From Acinetobacter sp. HY1485 (GTDB taxonomy: Bacteria; Pseudomonadota; Gammaproteobacteria; Pseudomonadales; Moraxellaceae), in NCBI RefSeq assembly GCF_027568475.1, contig NZ_JANKZG010000008.1, positions 18,194-82,193 of the forward strand: a DNA stretch of 64,000 nucleotides, read 5' to 3'. Below the pieces are notes generated by a model. It saw only the letters and a list, made by a program, of their open reading frames with translations, was not told where the DNA came from and did not search any database. A program made the translations under genes and the position numbers. The stretch's first letter is position 1. The number at the start of each line of letters is the position of its first letter. Of this stretch, positions 18,080-26,334 are shown in pieces.

Positions 18080-18711
18080 AATAACTTAAGCACATCCTGT
18101 GTTTGTATTCTGCCAATTTTTAAAGCCTGCATCTCCTGCCATTTCTGCACCAAAGATCCATTTAAATCAATGCCTGCGGTGGCATCTTCAATGACATAAG
18201 TTTTAAAACCTAAATTAACTGCATCAATCGCTGTCCATGCCACACAAAAATCAGTTGCAACCCCAACTACATACACAGTGTCTATTTGACGTTCATTTAA
18301 GTACCCTGCCAAACCTGTTTTGGTTGTACGATCTGCCTCTACAAATGCCGAGTAACTATCAATATGTGCATGAAAACCTTTTCGAATGATAAGCTGTGCT
18401 TGGCTAACATCTAAATCAGGATGAAAATCTGCATCTTTTGTACCCTGTACACAGTGGCTTGTCCAAAGCACCTGCTGACCATAAGGCAAATTAATCATGT
18501 CAAAAGGCTGTTTATTAGTATGATTATTTGCAAAAGAAATATGATGCTCAGGGTGCCAATCCTGCGTCAAAACCACATTATTAAAATGATGCATTAATTG
18601 ATTGACATTAGGTAAAATACGATCGGCATGTGCAACTGCTAAATTTCCATTAGGCATAAAACCATTTTGTACATCAACCACAATAAGCGCTATTTTTTCT
18701 TGCTGAAGCAT
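18076..18711 (-). CDS. pncA: Nicotinamidase
   Basis: Isochorismatase-fold amidase of about 211 residues. It converts nicotinamide to nicotinate for NAD salvage in the cytosol. The catalytic triad can be placed: Asp in VVDVQNGF, Lys in IRKGF and Cys in GVATDFCV. Metal-binding residues are in TQDWHPEHHISFA. Start: the ATG at 18711 is given, but a TTG two codons upstream has better spacing to GGAG and could be used. It shares an operon with a LysE-type exporter, which is not an obvious functional partner. Confidence 0.93.
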   Translation of the reverse strand: MLQQEKIALIVVDVQNGFMPNGNLAVAHADRILPNVNQLMHHFNNVVLTQDWHPEHHISFANNHTNKQPFDMINLPYGQQVLWTSHCVQGTKDADFHPDLDVSQAQLIIRKGFHAHIDSYSAFVEADRTTKTGLAGYLNERQIDTVYVVGVATDFCVAWTAIDAVNLGFKTYVIEDATAGIDLNGSLVQKWQEMQALKIGRIQTQDVLKLL

Positions 18712-19017
18712 GATCAATTAATCTCCAAAATAATTTTACTTTACAAGATTAAACAACAGATCGTCTCGTTTTTTATAGTGAAAACATTAAATAAACAAGA
18801 ACTTTATCTAAACATTTGAATATAGTTGAAAATTGCTTTAAAAATGTCTATAAAGTTAACTTAGCTTTACGAAATTATGTTGTTCTTCAACTGATGATCA
18901 GTCATAATTTGCACAAGCATTATTCAAAAAAAATTGGATTTTTGCTCAACCTAAAAGATGAAAACCATCCCATATATTTGTAAAATAATGGATGGCTTAA
19001 CAGGATATTTTTCTAAA
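18712..19017. other. Intergenic region between divergent pncA and dapA
   Basis: About 300 AT-rich bases with no coding capacity seen. It must hold both promoters. A small dyad ACTGATGATCAGT lies at 18890-18902, about 115 bp before dapA; no regulator can be assigned. Confidence 0.5.
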
Positions 19018-19911
19018 ATGACTCAGCTTGCCCACACAATTCAAGGTTCTATTGTCGCACTCGTTACCCCTATGCATAAAGATGGTAAGGTAGACTGGAA
19101 GAACCTCAAGAAGCTTGTGGAGTGGCATGTTCAACAAGGTACAAACGCTATTGTTGCAGTAGGCACAACAGGTGAGCCCTCTACTTTAACAATGGAAGAA
19201 CATGCACAGGTCATTAAAGAGATTATTCAGATTGTAGATGGTCGTATTCCTGTCATTGCAGGTACAGGTGCGAACTCAACGCATGAAGCGATTGAACTGA
19301 CTAAAGAAGCACAAGAACTCGGTGCAGACGCCGTTTTAACAGTAACGCCTTATTATAATAAGCCTACACAAGAAGGGTTATATCAACATTTTAAAGCGAT
19401 TGCTGAAGCCTCAAAACTGCCAATTATTTTGTACAATGTACCTAGCCGTACAGGTGTAGATATGAAAAACGAAACCGTTTTTCGTTTAGCTGATGTTGCA
19501 AATATTATTGCAATTAAAGATGCCACAGGCGATTTAACACGCGGTAAAGCCTTAATTGATGGCCTTAATGGTAAAATTTCGGTGCTCTCAGGCGATGACG
19601 GTACCGCAGCTGAGCTGATTGGCTTAGGTGCAAAAGGCAATATTTCGGTAACGGCAAATGTTGCACCCCAACTGATGAGCCAAATGTGCGAAGCAGCTTT
19701 GGCAGGAAACCACACAGTTGCCTCACAAATTAATCAAAAGATTGCAAATTTAAACAATATTTTGTTTTGCGAATCGAACCCAATTCCTGTGAAATGGGCA
19801 CTACACGAAATGGAAATGATTGAAGAAGGTATTCGTTTACCTTTAACTCCATTAGCAGAAGAATTTAGAACGCCTATTCGTGAGGCGCTCAAAGAAACAG
19901 GTATTATTTAA
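19018..19911 (+). CDS. dapA: 4-hydroxy-tetrahydrodipicolinate synthase
   Basis: Condenses aspartate semialdehyde with pyruvate, the first committed step of lysine and diaminopimelate synthesis. It has 297 residues, standard for the family. Visible are GTTGEPSTL, the YYNKP tyrosine region and the Schiff-base lysine in AIKDATGDL (about residue 165). The start is set at the ATG of MTQLAHTIQGSIVALVTP; a longer in-frame reading from 18958 adds 20 residues unlike the family. It is first in the conserved order dapA-bamC-purC. Confidence 0.95.
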   Translation: MTQLAHTIQGSIVALVTPMHKDGKVDWKNLKKLVEWHVQQGTNAIVAVGTTGEPSTLTMEEHAQVIKEIIQIVDGRIPVIAGTGANSTHEAIELTKEAQELGADAVLTVTPYYNKPTQEGLYQHFKAIAEASKLPIILYNVPSRTGVDMKNETVFRLADVANIIAIKDATGDLTRGKALIDGLNGKISVLSGDDGTAAELIGLGAKGNISVTANVAPQLMSQMCEAALAGNHTVASQINQKIANLNNILFCESNPIPVKWALHEMEMIEEGIRLPLTPLAEEFRTPIREALKETGII

Positions 19912-19923
19912 GAGCACAATATT

Positions 19924-20538
19924 ATGCAATTACGTTTAGGTCTAGCCCTTACACTTTCTGTCCTTGCTTTTACAGGCTGTAGCACACTAAGCAACAAATT
20001 AAGTGTAAACAATGGGTCTTTAGATTATAAAAAGGCAAGCAATCTTGCACCTTTGCAATATCCTGAAGGCACCACAGTTAGACCTGTAACGCCATTGTAC
20101 CCTGCACCTGTGGTTGATCCGATGGCATTAGAACGTGCCCCAGATTTCGAAAACCAAAAAGGCAACCGTTTTGCTATGCCTCGCCCTAATGAGGAAGTTG
20201 CAAACCGCAGTGCTCAAAAACAAGTTGAACAACGCTATAAAACACCCGTTGTGGTTGCCGATTCAAGTATGAATCCGCTATTAAAAGTGACAGGAAAGTC
20301 TAAAAAAATCTGGCAAACAACATTAGATACGCTAGAAAAACTTCATTACAACGTGGTTGACGAAAATAAAACCCGTTATGAAGCGACGATTCAGGTGAAT
20401 CAAAACACCTACCTGTTAAAACTTTCAGCTGATGGCAAAAATAATACGCTTGTTGTCTTCACGCCAGACAACACCTTTGCCGACTCTGCTCAAGCCAAAG
20501 CATTACTTGACCAGATTGCTCAAAATTGGTCTGCCTAG
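19924..20538 (+). CDS. bamC: Outer-membrane assembly lipoprotein BamC (short form)
   Basis: Lipoprotein of 204 residues, a component of the BAM complex that inserts outer-membrane proteins. The signal sequence ends in the lipobox FTGC (Cys about residue 19). The position between dapA and purC is the same as in E. coli (nlpB). The protein is clearly shorter than the roughly 340 residues of enterobacterial BamC. It keeps an N-terminal unstructured part and one helix-grip-like domain (about residues 118-200: [35 protein letters not shown]), which suggests that only one of the two domains is present. It starts 12 bp after dapA. Confidence 0.85.
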   Translation: MQLRLGLALTLSVLAFTGCSTLSNKLSVNNGSLDYKKASNLAPLQYPEGTTVRPVTPLYPAPVVDPMALERAPDFENQKGNRFAMPRPNEEVANRSAQKQVEQRYKTPVVVADSSMNPLLKVTGKSKKIWQTTLDTLEKLHYNVVDENKTRYEATIQVNQNTYLLKLSADGKNNTLVVFTPDNTFADSAQAKALLDQIAQNWSA

Positions 20539-20558
20539 TCTATCTAGGCATTTTTTTT
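20532..20558 (+). terminator. Terminator overlapping the bamC stop codon
   Basis: Stem TGCCTAG / CTAGGCA with a 5-base loop followed by eight T. The left arm includes the TAG stop of bamC. It separates bamC from purC by attenuation, only 24 bp before the purC start. Confidence 0.8.
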
Positions 20559-20581
20559 GTTTGAAAAAACAGGTTAGTCCC

Positions 20582-21301
20582 ATGCAAAAACAAACCTTGC
20601 TGTACACTGGTAAAGCAAAATCTGTATACACTACAGAAGACGCTGATCACTTAATCCTTGTTTTCCGTGATGATGCTTCGGCATTTAATGGAGAAAAAAT
20701 TGCACAGCTAGACCGCAAGGGTAAGGTTAATAACCGTTTTAATGCCTTCATTATGGACAAGTTGGCTCAAGCAGGAATTGAAACACATTTCGAAAAGCTA
20801 CTCACACCTAACGAAGTATTAGTTAAAAAGTTAGATATGATTCCTGTTGAATGTGTAATTCGTAACTATGCAGCAGGTTCATTATGCCGTCGTTTAGGTG
20901 TTGAAGAAGGTAAAGAGCTGACCCCACCTACATTTGAGCTTTTCTTCAAAGACGATGCGCTTGGCGATCCGATGGTGAATGAAAGCCAAGCAATTGCGTT
21001 AGGTTGGGCAAATGCAGAACAACTTGAGCAAATGAAAAAGCTGACCTATCAAGTAAATGATGTGCTTAAAGCATTATTCTTAGATGGTGATATGTTATTG
21101 GTCGATTTCAAACTTGAGTTTGGTGTTTTCCATAACCGTATTGTGTTAGGTGATGAATTTTCACCAGATGGCTGCCGCTTATGGGATAAAAACACAAAGA
21201 AAAAGCTAGATAAAGACCGTTTCCGTCAAGGTTTAGGTGATGTAGTCGAAGCTTATGAAGAAGTTGCTCAACGTTTAGGTATTGACTTAAGCGATATCTA
21301 A
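20582..21301 (+). CDS. purC: Phosphoribosylaminoimidazole-succinocarboxamide synthase
   Basis: ATP-dependent ligation of aspartate to CAIR in purine synthesis; cytosolic. It has 239 residues, the standard bacterial length. Visible are the ATP-binding start [11 protein letters not shown], the SAICAR synthetase motif [15 protein letters not shown] and [14 protein letters not shown]. The ATG at 20582 matches the family start; the longer open frame from 20432 lies inside bamC. It follows bamC after a terminator and ends at an intrinsic terminator just before the octamer array. Confidence 0.96.
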   Translation: MQKQTLLYTGKAKSVYTTEDADHLILVFRDDASAFNGEKIAQLDRKGKVNNRFNAFIMDKLAQAGIETHFEKLLTPNEVLVKKLDMIPVECVIRNYAAGSLCRRLGVEEGKELTPPTFELFFKDDALGDPMVNESQAIALGWANAEQLEQMKKLTYQVNDVLKALFLDGDMLLVDFKLEFGVFHNRIVLGDEFSPDGCRLWDKNTKKKLDKDRFRQGLGDVVEAYEEVAQRLGIDLSDI

Positions 21302-21316
21302 TTGATTGAGTTTTAA

Positions 21317-21346
21317 AAAGCCAAGTGTTATCACTTGGCTTTTTTA
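21317..21346 (+). terminator. Intrinsic terminator after purC
   Basis: Stem AGCCAAGTG / CACTTGGCT followed by six T, 15 bases after the purC stop. Confidence 0.92.
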
Positions 21347-21352
21347 TACTTC

Positions 21353-21512
21353 ATTTACGGATTTACGGATTTACGGATTTACGGATTTACGGATTTACGG
21401 ATTTACGGATTTACGGATTTACGGATTTACGGATTTACGGATTTACGGATTTACGGATTTACGGATTTACGGATTTACGGATTTACGGATTTACGGATTT
21501 ACGGATTTACGG
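21353..21512. repeat. Twenty perfect tandem copies of ATTTACGG
   Basis: The 160 bases are exactly 20 head-to-tail copies of the octamer ATTTACGG with no mismatch. The array begins 6 bases after the purC terminator and ends 133 bp before the start of an exported esterase gene. A TATAAT at 21563-21568, with only a weak -35 match, could be the esterase promoter, placing the array just upstream of it. Perfect short tandem arrays change copy number by slipped-strand mispairing, so it may alter promoter geometry. On the plus strand no frame contains a stop, so the repeat gives a spurious GFTDLRIY-type peptide in all three frames. Confidence 0.97.
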
Positions 21513-21645
21513 AAAAGCATAAACAACTTATTACTTATGTCTTTTAATTTTTATGACTATATTATAATAACTACAAATCTCATCTTATGTAGCTTCAATT
21601 TTTTTATACACTTAAATAACACTAATAAATTTTGAGGTAAGTACC

Positions 21646-22515
21646 ATGCTTTTAAAAATTGGTTTTACCCTTATTTTAATGTACTTATCCTCTTCAATTT
21701 ATGCTCAAAACCTTGCTATAAATTTATGGCAAAATCCAACACAGCTTGTTAATGTTCAATACAATATCAACCAAAAAGTAAACGATATTTCACAGCCACA
21801 AATGGTGGTTTATCTACCCAAAAAAAATAATCATCATGCAATTTTAGTAATGAGTGGTGGTGGTTACGCCCATGAAGAATTGGGTAAAGAAGGCACACCA
21901 ACGAGTCAGTGGTTACAGCAACAGGGCTTTACCGTTTTTGAGCTGATTTATCGCCTACCAAAAAATAATCCACTTTTACCTTTTGCAGATGGTCAAAGGG
22001 CGATTCGCATTATGCGATCTCAGGCAAAAATATTTGACTACGATCCACAAAAAATTGGTGTACTTGGATTTTCTGCAGGTGGGCATTTAGCTTCTATTTT
22101 AGCAACTCAGTTTAATAGCGTATTTTATAAATCTCAGGAGCCACTAGACACTTTATCTGCAAAACCTAACTTTGCTGTTTTAGTTTATCCTGTCATTAGT
22201 ATGTTGCCACCACTCAACCATACACATGCGTTTAAAAGTTTATTTCCTAAGCCTAATGCCACGCTTCAAACCTTACTTTCAGCTCAAGATGCGGTTACAC
22301 CACAAACACCACCCATGCTCATTTTTCATGCAAAAAATGATCCTATTTCACCCGTACAAAATAGTCTACTTATGCAACAGGCTTTAGCTCAGGCACACGT
22401 TACCCATCAAGTTTATATATTTGATAACGGCGGGCACGGTTGGGGCATTGGTAAACCAAACACCCAAACCATGCAGTGGCGAAGTCTTTTTTTACAATGG
22501 GTCTACCACAACTAA
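21646..22515 (+). CDS. Exported alpha/beta-hydrolase (acetylxylan/BD-FAE-like esterase)
   Basis: Hydrolase of 289 residues with a signal peptide (MLLKIGFTLILMYLSSSIYA, cleavage probably before QNL). The fold shows the oxyanion region VMSGGGYAHEE, the nucleophile elbow GFSAGG (about residue 142), the acid Asp in FHAKNDPISP and the catalytic His in GGHGWGIG near the C-terminus. It resembles esterases of the BD-FAE/acetylxylan-esterase type, often active on acetylated sugars or polysaccharides; the substrate is not determined. It stands alone, with the ATTTACGG array 133 bp upstream. The ATG follows TGAGGTAAGTACC. Confidence 0.82.
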   Translation: MLLKIGFTLILMYLSSSIYAQNLAINLWQNPTQLVNVQYNINQKVNDISQPQMVVYLPKKNNHHAILVMSGGGYAHEELGKEGTPTSQWLQQQGFTVFELIYRLPKNNPLLPFADGQRAIRIMRSQAKIFDYDPQKIGVLGFSAGGHLASILATQFNSVFYKSQEPLDTLSAKPNFAVLVYPVISMLPPLNHTHAFKSLFPKPNATLQTLLSAQDAVTPQTPPMLIFHAKNDPISPVQNSLLMQQALAQAHVTHQVYIFDNGGHGWGIGKPNTQTMQWRSLFLQWVYHN

Positions 22516-22689
22516 CAGAATGATTTTTTTAACCTTAAAAAAATGTAATAACAACTAGGATTTATCCTGATTTTATTAGTTCATGATGATGATTGAATAA
22601 AAATCGTACTTTACTCCTAAAACACTATTTCTGATAGGGTTTATCAAATCAGGTTACCTCCTAAACGTAAGTCCAATCTTTTATTTAGG

Positions 22690-23028
22690 TTAAAGTAGTT
22701 TCGTGCCAAGTGGTACATCTTGGTCAGATACACATAATTCAACGTGATCATTTGTATTATGCAAACCTGTCACCAAACATTCAGACATAAACTTGCCAAT
22801 TTGCTTCCTAGGAAAATTCACCACTGCAAGCACTTTTTTACCAATCAAATTTTCGGGTGTATATAGGTCTGTAATTTATGCGCTTGATTTACGCTTGCCA
22901 ATTTCTTCACCAAAATCAACAATCAGTTGATAAGCAGGTTTTCTTGCATCGGCAAAAACTTTTGCTTCCACAATTTGACCAACGCGTAACTCTACTTTAG
23001 TAAAATCATTCCATGTAATTTCTTGCAT
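22690..23028 (-). pseudogene. csaA: csaA-like tRNA-binding protein gene interrupted by TAA
   Basis: The frame from ATG at 23028 reads MQEITWNDFTKVELRVGQIV and on to IGKRKSSA, then meets TAA at codon 51 (22876-22878). It continues in the same frame as ITDLYTPENLIGKKVLAVVN, IGKFMSECLVTG and VPLGTKLL, ending at 22690. Together this is a 112-residue OB-fold protein like CsaA, where the family has SSAQIT. The stop therefore replaces a CAA glutamine codon by one C-to-T change. The start codon overlaps the rarA stop by one base (TAATG), so the gene was coupled to rarA. Loss is recent, or this is a sequencing error. Confidence 0.85.
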
Positions 23029-24293
23029 TATGACTCCTGTTGCCAACGGCGTTGTTGTAATTTTTCGCCCTCTACCTCTCTTTTATTTCGTGCAGACTCA
23101 TAAATTTTGCTGTCTTTGAGTTCGGGCGGTAAATAATCTTGTTTTACAAAATGTTCAGGATAATCATGCGGATATAAATAATCCACGCCATAACCCTGTT
23201 GTTTCATCATTTTGGTAGGTGCGTTGCGTAAATGTAGTGGCACAGGCAATTCTGCTGTTTTTTCAGCAAGTGCCATGGCTTTATTAATGGCTAAATAAGT
23301 GCTATTACTTTTTGCACTTGTCGCCAAATAAACTGCACATTGTCCTAAAATAATACGCCCCTCAGGCATACCAATGGCTTGTACCGAACGGAAACATTCC
23401 CCTGCCAATAACAACGCATTCGGATTTGAATTTCCAATATCTTCAGATGCAGCAATGAGCATACGGCGTGCAATAAATACAGGATCTTCTCCCCCTTTTA
23501 ACATACGTGCCATCCAATATAATGCCGCATCAGGGTCACTGCCTCGAATCGATTTAATAAAGGCAGACACTAAGTCGTAATGTTGTTCGCCATTTTTGTC
23601 ATATTTGGCAATATTTTGCTGTGCAACTTTAACCACTAATGCATTATTAATATGGTTTTCTTGCTCAGGTTCAAACGTACTTGCCACTAAATCAAGTAAG
23701 TTTAAGGCTTTACGTGCATCCCCACCCGAAAACTGAATCAACGCATCGTATTCATCAATAAATAGCTGACGATCTTGCAAAAAACGGTCTTGCTCTGTGG
23801 CTTTTTGCAAAAGCTGTTGTAAGGCAATTTCATCAAGTGCATTTAAGGTATACACCTGACAACGTGATAAGAGTGCGTTATTCACTTCAAACGATGGATT
23901 TTCTGTGGTTGCACCAATGAGTGTAATTTTCCCTTTTTCTACCGCCCCTAATAACGCATCTTGCTGAGATTTATTAAAGCGATGAATTTCATCAATAAAC
24001 ACCACAGGCGTGAGTAAATCGCCACTGTCGGCAATCACTTCTCGAAGTTCTTTTACACCTGTATTCAGCGCAGATAAACTAATAAAAGGACGATCTACTG
24101 CTTGAGCAAGTAATAAAGCAAGTGTCGTTTTACCTACGCCCGGCGGTCCCCAAAAAATAATAGAGGGTAAATGCCCTTGATCAATCATTTGTCTAAACGG
24201 TGCTTGCTCACCAAGCAAATGATCTTGTCCCATAATCTCAGACAAATCACGCGGACGTAAACGCTCAGGCAGTGGGATGTGGCTATCGGTCAT
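23028..24293 (-). CDS. rarA: Replication-associated recombination protein A
   Basis: AAA+ ATPase of 421 residues related to the clamp loader (RarA/MgsA). It acts at stalled replication forks with SSB and RecA. Walker A is GPPGVGKTTLA (about residue 50), Walker B is VVFIDEIHRF and sensor 1 is LIGATTENPSFE. The C-terminal tetramerisation region (RGSDPDAALYWMARMLKGGEDPVFIARR) is complete. Start ATG at 24293. The stop overlaps the csaA start codon by one base. Confidence 0.95.
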   Translation of the reverse strand: MTDSHIPLPERLRPRDLSEIMGQDHLLGEQAPFRQMIDQGHLPSIIFWGPPGVGKTTLALLLAQAVDRPFISLSALNTGVKELREVIADSGDLLTPVVFIDEIHRFNKSQQDALLGAVEKGKITLIGATTENPSFEVNNALLSRCQVYTLNALDEIALQQLLQKATEQDRFLQDRQLFIDEYDALIQFSGGDARKALNLLDLVASTFEPEQENHINNALVVKVAQQNIAKYDKNGEQHYDLVSAFIKSIRGSDPDAALYWMARMLKGGEDPVFIARRMLIAASEDIGNSNPNALLLAGECFRSVQAIGMPEGRIILGQCAVYLATSAKSNSTYLAINKAMALAEKTAELPVPLHLRNAPTKMMKQQGYGVDYLYPHDYPEHFVKQDYLPPELKDSKIYESARNKREVEGEKLQQRRWQQES

Positions 24294-24353
24294 ATCAACT
24301 CTTTTTAGGTAAAACGAGATAAGATTTATTAAGCCATAATTTACATCAAAATC

Positions 24354-24758
24354 CTATGGCGTATTGCTTTGTAGCGTTTGCACAATTTGGCAATTTTCTA
24401 CCGTTTGGTTAGATTGGCACGAGTTTTTAAGTTGCTGTAATTGAGTTTGAAATGCCATCAATCGCGTAATTTTGTGTTCAATATGGTTTAAATGTTCATC
24501 AATAATATGATCAACTTCTTGGCAACTTTGCTGTGGGTCTTTTAACTGTTGGTTCAGTAATTCAATCTCATGTAAGGACATACCTAAATCACGACAATGC
24601 CGAATAAATATAAGTTCTTTAACCTGTATATCGCTGTAATAACGATACTGATTCTCCCCACGTTTGGCAGGCGTCATTAATTTTTTTTGCTCATAGAAGC
24701 GAATAGTATCTGTAGTGAGTTTTACTTTTTTGGCAAGTTGCCCAATTGTTATTTCCAT
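24354..24758 (-). CDS. MerR-family metal-responsive regulator (CadR/PbrR-like)
   Basis: A 134-residue MerR-type activator. The N-terminal HTH has the signature MEITIGQLAKKVKLTTDTIRFYEQKKLM, then a dimerisation coiled coil. Cysteines at QQSCQEVD and in the C-terminal NSCQSNQTVENC fit a heavy-metal site of the CadR, PbrR or ZntR kind. It is divergent from a cation-efflux gene whose promoter has the diagnostic 19-bp spacer. The ATG at 24758 is used; the longer frame from 24848 runs through that promoter. Confidence 0.88.
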   Translation of the reverse strand: MEITIGQLAKKVKLTTDTIRFYEQKKLMTPAKRGENQYRYYSDIQVKELIFIRHCRDLGMSLHEIELLNQQLKDPQQSCQEVDHIIDEHLNHIEHKITRLMAFQTQLQQLKNSCQSNQTVENCQIVQTLQSNTP

Positions 24759-24769
24759 GATGTTCTCGC

Positions 24770-24800
24770 TTGACCTTAGGGTTACTCCAAGCTTTTTAAT
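24770..24800 (+). promoter_or_regulatory. MerR-type promoter with 19-bp spacer and operator dyad
   Basis: -35 TTGACC (24770-24775), 19-base spacer, -10 TTTAAT (24795-24800). The spacer contains an imperfect dyad CTTAGGGT-T-ACTCCAAG. A long 19-bp spacer with a centred dyad is the hallmark of promoters that MerR proteins underwind and activate on metal binding. It drives the cation-efflux gene. Confidence 0.82.
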
Positions 24801-24828
24801 AACACTAAAGATATTGGAGTACAACGTT

Positions 24829-25440
24829 ATGGCACATTCTTGTTGCAATCATTCCCCTCAAGCAAAAAAGCATACGCATAAATTTAAAATTGCGTTATGG
24901 ATTGCACTTGTTCTTAATCTGAGCCTATTTTTTATTGAAGTATTAGGTGGTGCACATACAGGTTCAAGTGCTTTGTGGGCAGATGCATTAGATTTTGCAG
25001 GAGATTCTTTTAACTATATTTTATCACTTATTGCGTTAGGACTTACCGCCTATTGGCGTTCACAAGTGGCTCTATTTAAAGGGCTCATGATGTTTGTTTT
25101 TGCACTCATCATTGTAGGCAAAGTAATTTGGTCATATAGCCAAAATATTCCACCTGAAGCCTTAACTATGGGTTTAATTGGCGTGCTTGCACTTGTTGCC
25201 AACATCATCAGTGCGATTGTTTTATATACCTTTAGAGAAGGCGACGCCAATATGCGTTCAGTGTGGTTATGTAGCCGTAACGATGCCATTGGTAACATTG
25301 CAGTAATGATTGCAGCACTAGGTGTATTTGGTACAAATAGTGTTTTACCAGACCTAATAGTTGCTCTTGTGATGGCAGTATTAGGGTTAAGCTCGGGTCT
25401 GCAAATTATTAAACATGCGAAACAAGAACAAAAAGCATAA
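24829..25440 (+). CDS. Cation-efflux membrane protein (CDF-like, short)
   Basis: Inner-membrane protein of 203 residues with about six hydrophobic segments and a Cys/His-rich start (MAHSCCNHSPQAKKHTHK) that could bind metal. Transmembrane acidic pairs (LWADALDFAGDSFNY and CSRNDAIGNI) occupy the places of the metal sites in cation diffusion facilitators. It lacks the C-terminal cytosolic domain of typical CDF proteins. It is divergent from a MerR regulator and sits behind a MerR-type promoter, so export of Cd, Zn, Pb or Co is likely. The ATG at 24829 is chosen, since the promoter lies directly upstream. Confidence 0.83.
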   Translation: MAHSCCNHSPQAKKHTHKFKIALWIALVLNLSLFFIEVLGGAHTGSSALWADALDFAGDSFNYILSLIALGLTAYWRSQVALFKGLMMFVFALIIVGKVIWSYSQNIPPEALTMGLIGVLALVANIISAIVLYTFREGDANMRSVWLCSRNDAIGNIAVMIAALGVFGTNSVLPDLIVALVMAVLGLSSGLQIIKHAKQEQKA

Positions 25441-25446
25441 TCAATT

Positions 25447-25471
25447 GACCGAGCGTTTGCTCGGTCTTTTT
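25447..25471. terminator. Terminator after the cation-efflux gene
   Basis: Stem GACCGAGC / GCTCGGTC with a 4-base loop and a T-run on the plus strand. It lies between two convergent genes and touches the end of the second. Confidence 0.88.
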
Positions 25472-25919
25472 ACCTTACCCAACGCACAATATAATCTTCT
25501 AAATCATCATCATTAATTTCTTTTTCTGAAATACAACGCCCTGCTACAGACTTTTTAGCCTTAATTACACTCTTTTTAGAACCTGTATTTAAATAGTGCC
25601 ATGAAGGCAAATTTTTTCCTTCATAAATACGGCGATACGCACAACTCGAAGGTAACCAATAAGCTACTTCTGCAACCTTTTCTAACGTAAGTTGAATACA
25701 ATCAGGCACTGTATCCTTACGATTTTCATAATCACCACACCACCCTGTTTGGCAGTCTAATAGCTGACATGCTACTTTGGTGTATTCTACTTCTTGGGTT
25801 TCATCATCTTCTAATTTTAATAGACAACACTGCCCACACCCATCACACAGTGCTTCCCACTCAACAGGATTTAATTCTGCCAAAGTGTATTTTTTCCAAA
25901 ACTGTGGGCGTAAAGACAT
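25470..25919 (-). CDS. UPF0260/YcgN-family cysteine-cluster protein
   Basis: Soluble protein of 149 residues of the YcgN family. It carries the N-terminal cluster LCDGCGQCCLLKLEDD and further Cys in ACQLLDCQTGWC, PDCIQL and SSCAYR, then LPSWHYLNTGSK. The cysteines are conserved in the family and probably bind a metal; function is unknown. The start is set at ATG 25919 (MSLRPQFWKK); an in-frame codon 8 residues upstream has no better ribosome site. Confidence 0.87.
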   Translation of the reverse strand: MSLRPQFWKKYTLAELNPVEWEALCDGCGQCCLLKLEDDETQEVEYTKVACQLLDCQTGWCGDYENRKDTVPDCIQLTLEKVAEVAYWLPSSCAYRRIYEGKNLPSWHYLNTGSKKSVIKAKKSVAGRCISEKEINDDDLEDYIVRWVR

Positions 25920-26105
25920 AACCAAAAACTCAACAAGAAACACATCAATTATATCATGAGTTCACTTTTAAGCTTTTATTTACACAACCTCCCTATTGAT
26001 TATTATGTATGCATAAACTCACACATGATTTAAACAAAAGTGAACAATCTGTTATTTCCACAATGCTATGCTGATTTACAGAATAAAAAATTAAGGAGAA
26101 TGACT

Positions 26106-26261
26106 ATGTTTCGTTGGGCAATTATATTTGCAGTAATTGCATTAATCGCAAGTCTGCTTGGATTTGGTGGTGTTGCAGGGTTATCTCAACAATTTGCTAT
26201 CATTTTATTGGTTGTTGCCGTAATTTTTGCCGTAATTGGCTTCTTCTCACGAGGACGCTAG
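26106..26261 (+). CDS. DUF1328 small membrane protein
   Basis: A 51-residue protein, [20 protein letters not shown] followed by a second hydrophobic helix and a basic end (FFSRGR). This is the YtjA/DUF1328 family of tiny inner-membrane proteins of unknown role, often linked to stress. Ribosome site AAGGAG is six bases before the ATG at 26106; a second ATG at 26100 is too close to it. A terminator follows immediately, so it is a single-gene unit. Confidence 0.85.
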   Translation: MFRWAIIFAVIALIASLLGFGGVAGLSQQFAIILLVVAVIFAVIGFFSRGR

Positions 26262-26280
26262 TTTCTTCATTCAAATTATA

Positions 26281-26307
26281 AAAAAGAAGGGAAACCTTCT
26301 TTTTTTA
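26281..26307 (+). terminator. Intrinsic terminator after the DUF1328 gene
   Basis: Stem AAAAAGAAGG / CCTTCTTTTT with a GAAA loop and extended T-run. Confidence 0.85.
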
Positions 26308-26334
26308 TACCACATTTTGACTAAGGAAAGCTAA

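Noticed and set aside
18958..19017. Longer start for dapA
   Set aside because: The extra 20 residues are unlike DapA, whereas the ATG at 19018 gives the family start.
21353..21512. CRISPR array or iteron cluster
   Set aside because: Units are 8 bp with no spacers, no cas or rep gene is nearby, and iterons are much longer.
21306..21635. Open frames encoding repeated GFTDLRIY peptides in three frames
   Set aside because: They arise only because the 8-bp repeat has no stop in any plus-strand frame; there is no ribosome site or coding sequence outside the array.
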